NCBI RefSeq assembly: GCF_029338195.1
Contig: NZ_CP119779.1
Span: forward strand, 3,162,001-3,226,000
Direction of reading: 5' to 3'
DNA length: 64,000 nt
Source: Haloarcula litorea
GTDB taxonomy: Archaea; Halobacteriota; Halobacteria; Halobacteriales; Haloarculaceae
Of the stretch, positions 54,112-61,895 are shown piece by piece. Under the pieces are notes generated by a model. That model was given only the letters and a program-made list of their open reading frames with translations. It did not search any database and was not told the DNA's origin. The stretch's first letter is position 1, and each line of letters opens with the position of its first letter. Made by a program: the position numbers and the translations under genes.

Positions 54112-54588
54112 TCAGCGGTCCTCGACGGCGGCGACCGCCTGTTTCCCGACCTCGACCACGTCGTCTGGCAGCTCGCCCGCTCGCTCGTCCAGCTCCGCCG
54201 GCGTGAACCACGTCCAGTCCCCGGCCGGCTGTTCGCCCGGCCCGGGGTCGATCTCGCGGCTGTCGCTCGCGCCGTAGAAGACGAAGTCGACGTGCTGGTG
54301 GCCCACGTCGCCGTTCTCGTGGACGTTGATGTCCTCCAGCAGGAAGTGCTGGGGCTGGGGGATCGACCGGACGGTCTCGCTCTCGACGCGCTCCCGCGGC
54401 GCGACCAGGTCGACGTCGAGCCCGAGTTCCTCGCGGGTCTCCCGGAGCGCGGCCTCGTGGGGGAGCTCGTCGCGGTCGACGTGGCCGCCGGCGGGCAGCC
54501 ACATCCCGAGCTTGTCGTGTTCGTGCAGCGCGACGGCACCGTCGCTGACGACGTAGACGGTCGCGACGAAGTGGCGGGTCGTCTCCAT
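54112..54588 (-). CDS. Nudix hydrolase
   Basis: A 158-residue Nudix protein. The Nudix box reads GGHVDRDELPHEAALRETREELGL, fitting the G-x5-E-x7-RE-x2-EL-G consensus (about residues 34-56), so the metal-binding Glu residues are present. Upstream strand FVATVYVVSDGAVALHEHDK and downstream strand QHVDFVFYGASDS complete the fold. Substrate unknown (nucleoside diphosphate derivative). Convergent with the asparagine-synthase-like gene (9-base gap), just downstream of the TFB gene. Confidence 0.9.
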   Translation of the reverse strand: METTRHFVATVYVVSDGAVALHEHDKLGMWLPAGGHVDRDELPHEAALRETREELGLDVDLVAPRERVESETVRSIPQPQHFLLEDINVHENGDVGHQHVDFVFYGASDSREIDPGPGEQPAGDWTWFTPAELDERAGELPDDVVEVGKQAVAAVEDR

Positions 54589-54628
54589 AAACCGGGCGAC
54601 GGCTCGACGGTACGTCTGCGTTACGGAG

Positions 54629-55603
54629 TTAGACGTGGACGCTGTCCTCGGCCTCGAGCAGTTCGTGGTAGCGGTTGCGGATGGTGACCTCGGAGATGTT
54701 CGCGACCTCGCTGACCTCGCTCTGGGTGACCTTCTCGTTCGTCAGCAGCGAGGCGGCGTAGACGGCCGCGGCGGCCAGCCCGACGGGGGACTTCCCGGAG
54801 TGAACGCCCTCCTCCTTGGCGTTTTTCAGCAGCTGGCGGGCCCGGCGCTCGACCTCCTCGGAGAGGTCGAGGTCGGAGGCGAAGCGGGGCACGTAGCTCT
54901 CGGGGTCGGCGGGCTGGATCTCGAGGCTGAGCTCGCGGACGACGTAGCGGTAGGTCCGGGCGATCTCGTCCTTGCCGACGCGGGAGACGTTGGCGATCTC
55001 GTCCAGCGACCGCGGCGTGCCGGCCTGGCGGGCCGCGGCGTAGAGGCTGGCCGTGGAGACGCCCTCGATGGAGCGACCGGGCAGCAGGTCCTCGTCCAGC
55101 GCCCGGCGGTAGATGACCGAGGCGGTCTCGCGGACGTTCTCGGGCAGGCCCAGCGCCGAGGCCATCCGGTCGATCTCGCCCAGCGCCTGTTTGAGGTTGC
55201 GCTCCTTTGAGTCGCGGGTGCGGAACCGCTCGTTCCAGGTGCGCAGGCGCTGCATCTTCTCGCGCTGGCGCGAGGACAGGGAGTTGCCGTAGGCGTCCTT
55301 GTCCTGCCAGCCGATGTTCGTCGAGAGGCCCTTGTCGTGCATCATGTTCGTGGTCGGCGCGCCGACGCGGGACTTCTCGTCTTTCTCCTTGGAGTCGAAC
55401 GCGCGCCACTCGGGGCCGGGGTCGATCTCGTCTTCCTCGACGACGAGGCCGCAGTCCTCACAGACCGTCTCACCGCGCTCGCTGTCGGAGACCAGCGAAC
55501 CGCCACACTCGGGACAGACCAGGGACTCCTCTTCCTGCTCGCTCGTCTGCTCGTCCTCTGTCTCGCGCTCGCTCGTGTATCGGCGGATAGTGGTGTCAGT
55601 CAT
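54629..55603 (-). CDS. tfb: Transcription initiation factor TFB
   Basis: The 324-residue archaeal homologue of TFIIB, which joins TBP and RNA polymerase at the promoter. An N-terminal zinc ribbon (LVCPECGGSLVSD then ETVCEDCGLVVEED) is followed by the B-reader/linker and two cyclin folds (about residues 125-215 and 220-320), each with strong family pattern (for example SALGLPENVRETASVIYRRALDEDL). ATG 55603 gives a short charged N-tail (TDTTIRRYTSERETEDEQ). Haloarchaea usually carry several tfb genes; which paralogue this is cannot be told. Confidence 0.96.
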   Translation of the reverse strand: MTDTTIRRYTSERETEDEQTSEQEEESLVCPECGGSLVSDSERGETVCEDCGLVVEEDEIDPGPEWRAFDSKEKDEKSRVGAPTTNMMHDKGLSTNIGWQDKDAYGNSLSSRQREKMQRLRTWNERFRTRDSKERNLKQALGEIDRMASALGLPENVRETASVIYRRALDEDLLPGRSIEGVSTASLYAAARQAGTPRSLDEIANVSRVGKDEIARTYRYVVRELSLEIQPADPESYVPRFASDLDLSEEVERRARQLLKNAKEEGVHSGKSPVGLAAAAVYAASLLTNEKVTQSEVSEVANISEVTIRNRYHELLEAEDSVHV

Positions 55604-55830
55604 TGGTTGGGGGAACGGGCGGGTACGGGCACCCGGAAAACGGCGGAATTGTCTCTGTATACATCTGTTGGTGGTCGAGCAACTTAAAAGCTTTGCCGAA
55701 ACGCAAAGCGATTATGGACGTTTCCGAAAACTGAGTTTTCGCTACCGTGCGAAACAGTTTGTGTATGTGAACGTGTGACGTGGTCGGGGCTTCCGTAACG
55801 CTTACCGCCGGGCCAGCACTCGCCTCGGGT
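55604..55830 (-). promoter_or_regulatory. tfb promoter region with inverted repeat
   Basis: On the minus strand CTTTTAAGTT (55681-55690) is a TATA-like element with a purine-rich stretch (CGGCAAAG) just before it, about 80 bases before ATG 55603, so tfb has a leader of about 50 bases. Near 55725-55741 the sequence CGAAAA-CTGAG-TTTTCG forms an inverted repeat that could be an operator or a small hairpin. gatC starts 90 bases to the right, in the opposite direction, so both genes may share control. Confidence 0.5.
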
Positions 55831-56109
55831 ATGAGCGACAACGCCGTCGACCCCGAGGCGGTCGAGCACGTGGCCGACCTGGCCCGGGTCGACCTCGACG
55901 ACGAGGAGGTCGAGCGGTTCACCGAGCAGTTCGGCGAGATCCTGGCCGCCTTCGAGGCGCTGGACGAGGTGCCCGAGACAGACCGGGAGGCCGACCTCAC
56001 GAACGTGATGCGGCCCGACGAGGTCCGCGAGGGACTGACCCAGGAGGAGGCGCTCCGCAACGCACCCGACTCCGAGGAGGGGCAGTTCAAGGGGCCGAAG
56101 GTGTCGTAG
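55831..56109 (+). CDS. gatC: Aspartyl/glutamyl-tRNA amidotransferase subunit C
   Basis: The 92-residue GatC subunit, which stabilises GatA and GatB in the transamidosome that corrects mischarged Glu-tRNA(Gln) or Asp-tRNA(Asn). The family pattern is clear: VDPEAVEHVADLARVDLDDEEVERFTEQFGEILAAFEALDEVPETD (shown split at EEVERFTEQF) and TNVMRPDEVREGLTQEEAL. ATG 55831 begins MSDNAVDPEA; the longer frame is not protein-like. gatA follows after one base, so the two form a gatCA unit; gatB is not in this window. Confidence 0.94.
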   Translation: MSDNAVDPEAVEHVADLARVDLDDEEVERFTEQFGEILAAFEALDEVPETDREADLTNVMRPDEVREGLTQEEALRNAPDSEEGQFKGPKVS

Positions 56110-56110
56110 G

Positions 56111-57391
56111 ATGGAGCACAACGGCTACATCGCGACCGAGACCATCGAGGGGGCCGACGACGGACCGCTGGCCGGTCGCACGGTCGCGGTCAAGGACAAC
56201 ATCTCCACCGAGGGCGTCGGCACCACCTGCGGGTCGAAGATGCTCGAAGACTACGTCCCGCCGTACGACGCCACCGTCGTCGAGCGCCTGAAGGGGGCCG
56301 GCGCGACCATCCCCGGAAAGACGAACATGGACGAGTTCGGGATGGGGACGACGACCGAGACCTCCGCGTTCGGGCCGGTCGAGAACCCCGTCGCCGAGGG
56401 GCGCGTCCCCGGCGGTTCCTCCGGCGGTTCGGCGGCAGTCGTCGCCGCGGGCGACGCCGACCTGGCGCTGGGCAGCGACACCGGCGGCTCGATCCGCTGT
56501 CCCGCCGCCTTCTGTGGCGTCGTCGGCATCAAGCCCACCTACGGGCTGGTCTCGCGCTACGGGCTGGTCGCCTACGCCAACAGCCTCGAACAGATCGGTC
56601 CCATCGCGCCCACCGTCGAGGAGGCCGCCGAACTGCTGGAGGTGATCGCCGGTCCCGACGAGCGCGACGCGACGACCCGCGACGCGACCGACAACGGCGG
56701 GAGCTACGACTACGCCGCCGCGGCCGACGGCGACGTCGACGGGCTCTCGATCGGCGTCCCGACGGAACTGCTCGACGGGGCCGACGGGGAAGTCGTCGAG
56801 ACGTTCTGGGACGCACTGGACGAACTGGAGTCGAAGGGCGCGAGCTACCACGAGGTCGACCTCCCGAGCGTCGAGCACGCCGTCGAGGCCTACTACGTCA
56901 TCGCGATGGGCGAGGCGTCCTCGAACCTCGCCCGCTTCGACGGGGTCCGCTACGGACGGAGCGGCGGCCGCGACGGCAACTGGAACGAGTCGTTCGCGAA
57001 CGCCCGCGAGCGTGGCTTCGGCGAGGAGGTCAAGCGCCGCGTCCTCCTCGGAACCTACGCCCTCTCGGCGGGCTACCACGACAAGTACTACAAGAAGGCC
57101 CAGGACGCCCGTGCCTGGGTCAAGCAGGACTTCGACGCGGCGCTTTCCGACGCCGACGTGCTGGCCTCGCCGACGATGCCCGTCCCGCCGATGGAACGCG
57201 GCGAGAGCCTGGACGACCCGCTGACGATGTACCTCGCCGACGCCAACACGACGCCGGTCAACCTCGCGAACCTCCCGGCGATCTCGGTCCCCGCCGGCGA
57301 GACCAGCGACGGCCTCCCGGTGGGACTCCAGCTCGTCGGGTCGGCCTTCGACGAGCAGACGATCATTCGGGCCGGGAGCGCGCTGGCGTAG
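56111..57391 (+). CDS. gatA: Aspartyl/glutamyl-tRNA amidotransferase subunit A
   Basis: The 426-residue amidase subunit that hydrolyses Gln or Asn to give ammonia to the tRNA-bound acid. The amidase-signature Ser-Ser-Lys triad can be found: Lys in AVKDNIST, the Ser-cis-Ser in GGSSGGSAA (residues about 97-105) and the Ser of DTGGSIRCPAAFCG (about 120). Its length is shorter than bacterial GatA (about 480) through a compact C-terminus (LVGSAFDEQTIIRAGSALA). Its last 21 codons are duplicated as a 63-base direct repeat starting 134 bases later. Confidence 0.95.
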   Translation: MEHNGYIATETIEGADDGPLAGRTVAVKDNISTEGVGTTCGSKMLEDYVPPYDATVVERLKGAGATIPGKTNMDEFGMGTTTETSAFGPVENPVAEGRVPGGSSGGSAAVVAAGDADLALGSDTGGSIRCPAAFCGVVGIKPTYGLVSRYGLVAYANSLEQIGPIAPTVEEAAELLEVIAGPDERDATTRDATDNGGSYDYAAAADGDVDGLSIGVPTELLDGADGEVVETFWDALDELESKGASYHEVDLPSVEHAVEAYYVIAMGEASSNLARFDGVRYGRSGGRDGNWNESFANARERGFGEEVKRRVLLGTYALSAGYHDKYYKKAQDARAWVKQDFDAALSDADVLASPTMPVPPMERGESLDDPLTMYLADANTTPVNLANLPAISVPAGETSDGLPVGLQLVGSAFDEQTIIRAGSALA

Positions 57392-57547
57392 GGCCGCGAG
57401 GGAGCGGCGCGACGAGCGGTTTTTCGCCCACGTTTTTCGCCGAGCGGTGCGCGTAGCGCACCCGAGGCCGAAAAAGGTGGTCGCACGAGCAGACGATCAT
57501 TCGGGCCGGGAGCGCGCTGGCGTAGGGCCGCGAGGGAGCGGCGCGAC
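57351..57547. repeat. 63-base perfect direct repeat from the 3' end of gatA
   Basis: Bases 57351-57413 and 57485-57547 are identical (beginning ACGAGCAGACGATCATTCGG and including the gatA stop codon). Offset is 134 bases. The first copy is the real gene end; the second has no gene context and is 14 bases from the end of the PAS/Bat regulator gene. Perfect identity suggests a recent duplication. Confidence 0.95.
57433..57475. terminator. Palindromic, T-rich terminator-like structure after gatA
   Basis: GGTGCGC-GTA-GCGCACC (57446-57462) forms a perfect 7-base stem. Around it, TTTTTCG (57433-57439) and CGAAAAA (57469-57475) form a second, outer stem with unmatched bases between. Together with TTTTTCGCC just upstream (57419-57428) this region could end transcription of gatA and perhaps also of the converging PAS/Bat gene. 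Confidence 0.5.
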
Positions 57548-57560
57548 CGAGGAGACCACG

Positions 57561-60500
57561 TCACTCCGTCGGCCTCGCGGCCGTCCTCGCGGCCAGCAGC
57601 GAGTCGAACACCTTCCGCTGTGCCTTGCGGAGGTGCTGGTGGAAGGTCGGCGCTGCGACGCCCAGCGAGTCGGCCGCCTCCTCTGCCGTCGCCTCGCGGG
57701 GCCACTCGAAGAAGCCGATGCCGTGTGCGATCTCGAGCGTCGTCCGCTGGCGGTCCGTCAGGTCGTCAGTGAGCGCCTGCTGGACGCGTGCCCGTGGGTC
57801 CTCGCGGGTGGTCTGCCGACGCTTCAGCAGCTGCGAGGACGGGTAGTGCTCGTCGACGGCGTCGATGATGCGCCGGACGTCGGCCGACGGCGGGACGTGG
57901 ACGGTCAGGTAGTAGTCGCCGTCGCGGACGACGCCGCGCTCGATGCGACCGCCGACGGCCGCGAGCGTCGAGAGGATCGGCGGCTCGGTCGCACAGAACT
58001 CGAAGCGCCGGTCCTGGTCGCCCCGGACGGTCAGCGAGTGCCAGTGGGGGTGTTCCTCGACCGCCGTTCGCAGGGTCGCTCGGCCCTCGGGCGTGACGGC
58101 CCCGTAGATACGGAACTCGTCGTCGGAGATCGGCACGGTGTTCTCGATGGTGATCCGCCCGGCCTCCCCGGATTCGACACCGAAGTCCTCGAACACGTCC
58201 GCGATCTCGAACTCCAGTTCCACGACCTCGTCGCTCATCAGCGCCTGCTTTCGCTCCGTCGCGGCGATGGCGTGCCCGACGAACTCCCCGAGCTGGTCGA
58301 CCACCGCTCGCTCCCGTCCCTCGAAGGCACCCGTACGCCCGGCGTAGATGCTCAACACGCCGTAGAGCACCTTGTCGTGCACGATGGGGACGGCCGCCGA
58401 CGACCGGATCCCGTGGGCCACCGCGTCCACAGACCAGGGGGCGTAGTCCGCGTCGGTCTCGACGTCGTCGACGGTCTGGGTCTCGCGGGTCCTGAAGGCT
58501 CGGCCGGTCGGCCCCTGTCCGAGGTCGTCGTCCGGGTCGATCGACGTCTCGATCTCGTCGAGGTAGTCCGCCGCGCCGGCCTGGGCCCGCGTGACCAGCT
58601 CGCTCGACCCGGTCTCGACGCCGCCGAGCCAGGCGAACAGGTACGACTCCGTCGCCGCGAGCCGCTCGCAGACCGTCTCCTCGATCTCCTCGCGGGTCGA
58701 CTGCTCGATGACGGCGTCGGTGGTCTCGCGGACGACGCGGTTGAGCTCGTCGAGCGCAGAGAGCTGCTCTCGCTGACGGATTAGCTCCTGCTTGCGGGCG
58801 TGGGCCTCGATGGCTGCGGCCAGCGTGTTCGCGACCGACTGGACGAAGTTGACGTCGAGCGGGGAGACGGAGCGAGGCTCCGTGTCGTGGACGCCGAGGA
58901 TGCCCCACGGGTCGTCGTCGGGGCCGATCAGGACGCTGATGCCGCTCCTGACGTCGTGGTTCGTCAGCAGGTCGGGTCCGTCGAACCGCTCCTCGTCGGC
59001 CAGGTCTTCCACGACGACGGGGTCGCTGGCGTCGAGCGTGTAGGCCGCCTGTGACCCGTTCTCGACCGCGGAGACGGTCGCCGAGCCGACGATCCCCTCG
59101 TCCCAGCCGGTCCCGGCGCGCAACAGCAGCTCGTCGCCGTCGTCGTCCAGGTCGAGCACCTTCACGTAGTCGACGGCGAGCGTCTCGGCCACCCGGCGGG
59201 TGGCCTCGTCCATCAGGCCGTCGAGGTCGCCGTCGTCGAGGCTCTGTCGGCCGAGGGCGGCGATGACGGACTGCTGGCGCGCCCGCGTCCGCAGCAACCG
59301 CTCGCGTCGCTTGCGGTCGGTGACCTCCCGGACGACGCCCGCCCGGCCGTACCGCTGCTCGTCTCCGTCCATCGGGAACGGCGTGAACCGGGTCTCTACG
59401 GGCACGGTGTCTCCGTCGGCGGTGAGGAGCTCGGTCTCGATGGTCGTCGCGTCCTCGTCGCTGTCGACGAGGGCATCGTTCCGACGGTCGGCCCGGGCCA
59501 GGTCGGTCTCGCTCGTCACGAGCGTCGCCTCCGCGCCCAGCAGTTCCTCGCGGTCGTAGCCCGTCAGGCGCGTGTGAGCCTCGTTGACCATGACGAACCG
59601 GTTCCGATCGTCGACGACGTAGACGCCGTCGTCGACCGTCTCGACGACGGTCTCGTACTGTTCTAGCCGGCGCTCTCGCTCGTGACGCTCGGTGACGTCC
59701 CGGACGACGCCGATCCGCTCGGTGGTCCCGGGCTCGGGACCGTCGAGCAGCGAGAAGGTGGCCTCCGCGACGATCTCGTCGCCGTCCGCCGTCGTCAGCG
59801 TCGTCTCCATCCGCGCCGTCTCGCGGCTACCGTCCCGCAACTCCGACTGGAGCGTGTGTGCCCGCTCCGCGGTCTCTTCGTCGACGATCGCGGACGCGTG
59901 GCGGCCGAGCAGGTCGGCCGGCTCTTCCCCCAGCAGGTCCGCGTACGCGTCGTTGACGAACGTGAGCGTCCCGTCCTCGCCGACGACGTACACCCCGTCG
60001 TCCATCGTCTCGATGATGGCCTCGTACCGTTCGAGTTCCCGTTCGCGTGCCCGACGCTGGGTGATGTCACGGAAGTAGACCGACAGCCCGCTCTCGGAGG
60101 GGTACGCCGTCACGTCGAACAACCGATCGAGCGGGGGGTACCGCGCCTGGAACGACCGGGACTCTCCGGTTCGCATCGCCCGGCGGTACTCGGCCTCGAA
60201 GGCGGAGTCGACGGTTCCGGGAAACGCGTCCCAGACCCGCTGGCCGAGGAGGGCGTCGGCCGACTGTTCGAGGAGCGTCTCCGCCCGGTCGTTGACGTAG
60301 GTGAACCGCCAGTCGTCGTCGAGCGCGAAGAAGGCGTCGTCGATACGCTCGAGCACCGACTCCAGTTCTCCCGCCTGGGACGGTCCCTCGCCAGCGCCGG
60401 CGGTCGCCTGTTGCCCGGCCCCCCGGGTCGCCGCCTCGACCGGCCGCCACCAGACCCGGCCGCTGGCTCCGACCTTCTTGGTGGCCAGCCGACCGCAGTC

Positions 60501-60644
60501 GACCAGGTGGCGCAGTCGGTCGTACGCGCTGCGTCGACCCAGGTCGAGACGCGTCGCCACCTCGCTCGTCGTCAGCGGCTCTCGGTCGGCCCCGAACACC
60601 CCCAGCGTCTCCCGCTGGGTCGGCGTCAGTTCGTCGCCGGGCAT
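57561..60644 (-). CDS. Large PAS/GAF sensor regulator with bacterio-opsin-activator (Bat) type HTH
   Basis: A 1027-residue cytosolic regulator. Order: an N-terminal winged helix (about 5-68; LGVFGADREPLTTSEVATRL then RSAYDRLRHLVDCGRLATKK), PAS 1 (about 90-200), PAS 2 (210-320), PAS 3 (325-440), GAF 1 (455-600), GAF 2 (640-790), a Bat-type beta domain (about 800-930) and a C-terminal HTH_10 (950-1020; LTDRQRTTLEIAHGIGFFEWPRE then AEEAADSLGVAAPTFHQHLRK). No kinase core is present, so it is a one-component sensor that binds DNA itself, like Bat of the bacterio-opsin regulon. The signals are unknown. Having an HTH at both ends is unusual. Confidence 0.88.
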   Translation of the reverse strand: MPGDELTPTQRETLGVFGADREPLTTSEVATRLDLGRRSAYDRLRHLVDCGRLATKKVGASGRVWWRPVEAATRGAGQQATAGAGEGPSQAGELESVLERIDDAFFALDDDWRFTYVNDRAETLLEQSADALLGQRVWDAFPGTVDSAFEAEYRRAMRTGESRSFQARYPPLDRLFDVTAYPSESGLSVYFRDITQRRARERELERYEAIIETMDDGVYVVGEDGTLTFVNDAYADLLGEEPADLLGRHASAIVDEETAERAHTLQSELRDGSRETARMETTLTTADGDEIVAEATFSLLDGPEPGTTERIGVVRDVTERHERERRLEQYETVVETVDDGVYVVDDRNRFVMVNEAHTRLTGYDREELLGAEATLVTSETDLARADRRNDALVDSDEDATTIETELLTADGDTVPVETRFTPFPMDGDEQRYGRAGVVREVTDRKRRERLLRTRARQQSVIAALGRQSLDDGDLDGLMDEATRRVAETLAVDYVKVLDLDDDGDELLLRAGTGWDEGIVGSATVSAVENGSQAAYTLDASDPVVVEDLADEERFDGPDLLTNHDVRSGISVLIGPDDDPWGILGVHDTEPRSVSPLDVNFVQSVANTLAAAIEAHARKQELIRQREQLSALDELNRVVRETTDAVIEQSTREEIEETVCERLAATESYLFAWLGGVETGSSELVTRAQAGAADYLDEIETSIDPDDDLGQGPTGRAFRTRETQTVDDVETDADYAPWSVDAVAHGIRSSAAVPIVHDKVLYGVLSIYAGRTGAFEGRERAVVDQLGEFVGHAIAATERKQALMSDEVVELEFEIADVFEDFGVESGEAGRITIENTVPISDDEFRIYGAVTPEGRATLRTAVEEHPHWHSLTVRGDQDRRFEFCATEPPILSTLAAVGGRIERGVVRDGDYYLTVHVPPSADVRRIIDAVDEHYPSSQLLKRRQTTREDPRARVQQALTDDLTDRQRTTLEIAHGIGFFEWPREATAEEAADSLGVAAPTFHQHLRKAQRKVFDSLLAARTAARPTE

Positions 60645-60675
60645 ACGTCATTCACAGTCGGGTGACACTAATAGA

Positions 60676-60718
60676 CTCCGCCGGCGGAGGCGTCCGTCGT
60701 CACGTACTTGGAAAGTAC
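60676..60718. promoter_or_regulatory. Two palindromes in the divergent promoter gap
   Basis: The 217-base gap between the Bat-type regulator (minus) and a winged-helix gene (plus) contains a perfect 14-base palindrome CTCCGCCGGCGGAG (60676-60689) and an inverted repeat GTACTT-GGA-AAGTAC (60704-60718). They are 14 bases apart and about 32-74 bases from the regulator start, so they may be operators for either gene, possibly for the regulator itself. TATA elements are not clear. Confidence 0.45.
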
Positions 60719-60861
60719 CTGGAAAAGAAGTCGTTACGGCCGTCCGTCGCTGCCTCGCGTCCGCCGCTGTCTCGGACCTATCCGGCTAGGCCCCAGTCTT
60801 ACACTCGGGCACCGGCACTATACGGTACGCACCGATTACCGATCGGCGCGAGAACCCAATC

Positions 60862-61176
60862 ATGTCAAACACCAAGCTTGACCGGTCGCACCGAGGGGGA
60901 GCGCTCGATCACCTCCCCGCGACGGAGCGACACGAACTGCTGTCCTCGGCCCGCCGCAGGGTCGCCGTGAGGGTACTCACGGCCCGCGACGGGTCGATCA
61001 CTCTCGAGTCGCTCGCCCGCTCGATCACGGCCCACGAGGAGACGAACGCGGACGACGAGTCGGTCCGAGCGGTCTCGATCTCGCTTCACCACTGCCACCT
61101 CCCCAAACTGGACGAGGCGGCGGTCGTCGACTACGACGCGGACGCCAACGACGTCCGACTGACCGACGAGGCGTAA
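60862..61176 (+). CDS. Winged-helix (DUF7344-type) putative transcription regulator
   Basis: A 104-residue winged-helix protein of the same type as that at 36590: RHELLSSARRRVAVRVLTARDGSITLESLARSITAHE for the core helices, VRAVSISLHHCHLPKLDEAAVVDYDADANDVRLTD for the third helix and wing. Many haloarchaeal genomes contain several. It is divergent from the large PAS/GAF/Bat regulator and may be its target or its partner. Start ATG 60862 begins MSNTKLDRSHRG. Confidence 0.8.
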   Translation: MSNTKLDRSHRGGALDHLPATERHELLSSARRRVAVRVLTARDGSITLESLARSITAHEETNADDESVRAVSISLHHCHLPKLDEAAVVDYDADANDVRLTDEA

Positions 61177-61264
61177 ACTGCGGTGACGCAGCCGCCCCTG
61201 GTCCCGGTGGGGAGGTCGGTCCCGTCTGTCACACACTTTTGTCGGTACGTACCGTAGAGCGAGT

Positions 61265-61447
61265 ATGAGTGACGACGAGAGTGACGGGGGCTGGCTCCAC
61301 TGGCCGACCCTGCTGAAGGGGGCCCTCGGCGGCATCGGCATCGGATTGGTCCTCGCACTCGCACTGGAGAACTTCGCGCTGGGGATCGCGATCGGCGTCG
61401 CGAACGGTCTCGGCTTCGCCGTCGGGTGGCGACGCTCGCGGCGGTAG
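61265..61447 (+). CDS. Small membrane protein with glycine-rich helix pair
   Basis: A 60-residue protein: an acidic start MSDDESDGGWLHWP, then two glycine-rich hydrophobic segments (LLKGALGGIGIGLVLALAL and IAIGVANGLGFAVGWR), ending in basic RSRR. It appears to be a membrane hairpin. Unknown function; it follows the winged-helix gene by 88 bases. TATA-like TACGTACCG is unconvincing. Confidence 0.6.
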   Translation: MSDDESDGGWLHWPTLLKGALGGIGIGLVLALALENFALGIAIGVANGLGFAVGWRRSRR

Positions 61448-61452
61448 TGCGC

Positions 61453-61764
61453 TCACTCCACGGCCGCGTCGAGGTCGTCCTCGAGTTTCCTGAGCGAGAC
61501 GACGCCCTCCTGGGTGATCCGGACCCTGTAGCCGTGGTAGGAGAAGGAGATCTCGATCTGTGACTCCGGGACGGGTGGCTCGCTGAACAGTTCGTCCAGG
61601 ATGTGGTCGATGCGGGGGTAGAGGGGCGGCAGTTCCGTCTCGTCGACGTCCTCGACGTCCGCGATGGTCTCGAGTACCCGGTAGTTCGGCGTCTCCTCAC
61701 CGGGTTCGACCTCACGCTCGACGATCCTCTTCGTCGGCGGACGCTCGTCGTGTTGATCCGACAT
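61453..61764 (-). CDS. HalOD1 output-domain protein
   Basis: A 103-residue protein with the halobacterial output domain 1 pattern: VLETIADVEDVDETELPPLYPRIDHILDELF and a beta end ISFSYHGYRVRITQEGVVSL. HalOD1 proteins are presumed signalling output modules in haloarchaeal sensory chains; the partner is unknown, but the Bat-type regulator is nearby. It converges with the small membrane gene (5-base gap). Start ATG 61764 begins MSDQHDERPP. Confidence 0.88.
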   Translation of the reverse strand: MSDQHDERPPTKRIVEREVEPGEETPNYRVLETIADVEDVDETELPPLYPRIDHILDELFSEPPVPESQIEISFSYHGYRVRITQEGVVSLRKLEDDLDAAVE

Positions 61765-61895
61765 ACGGTTCCAGCGTGGTGCAGGTCGTAAGATAGTTTT
61801 TGCCGGACGGCTGCGGACTACTTTTCAGATTACACCTTCGATGACGAAGGGCAGGTGCCGGCGGTGTTTTTGACGCTCCCGTCCCTCGACCCACT

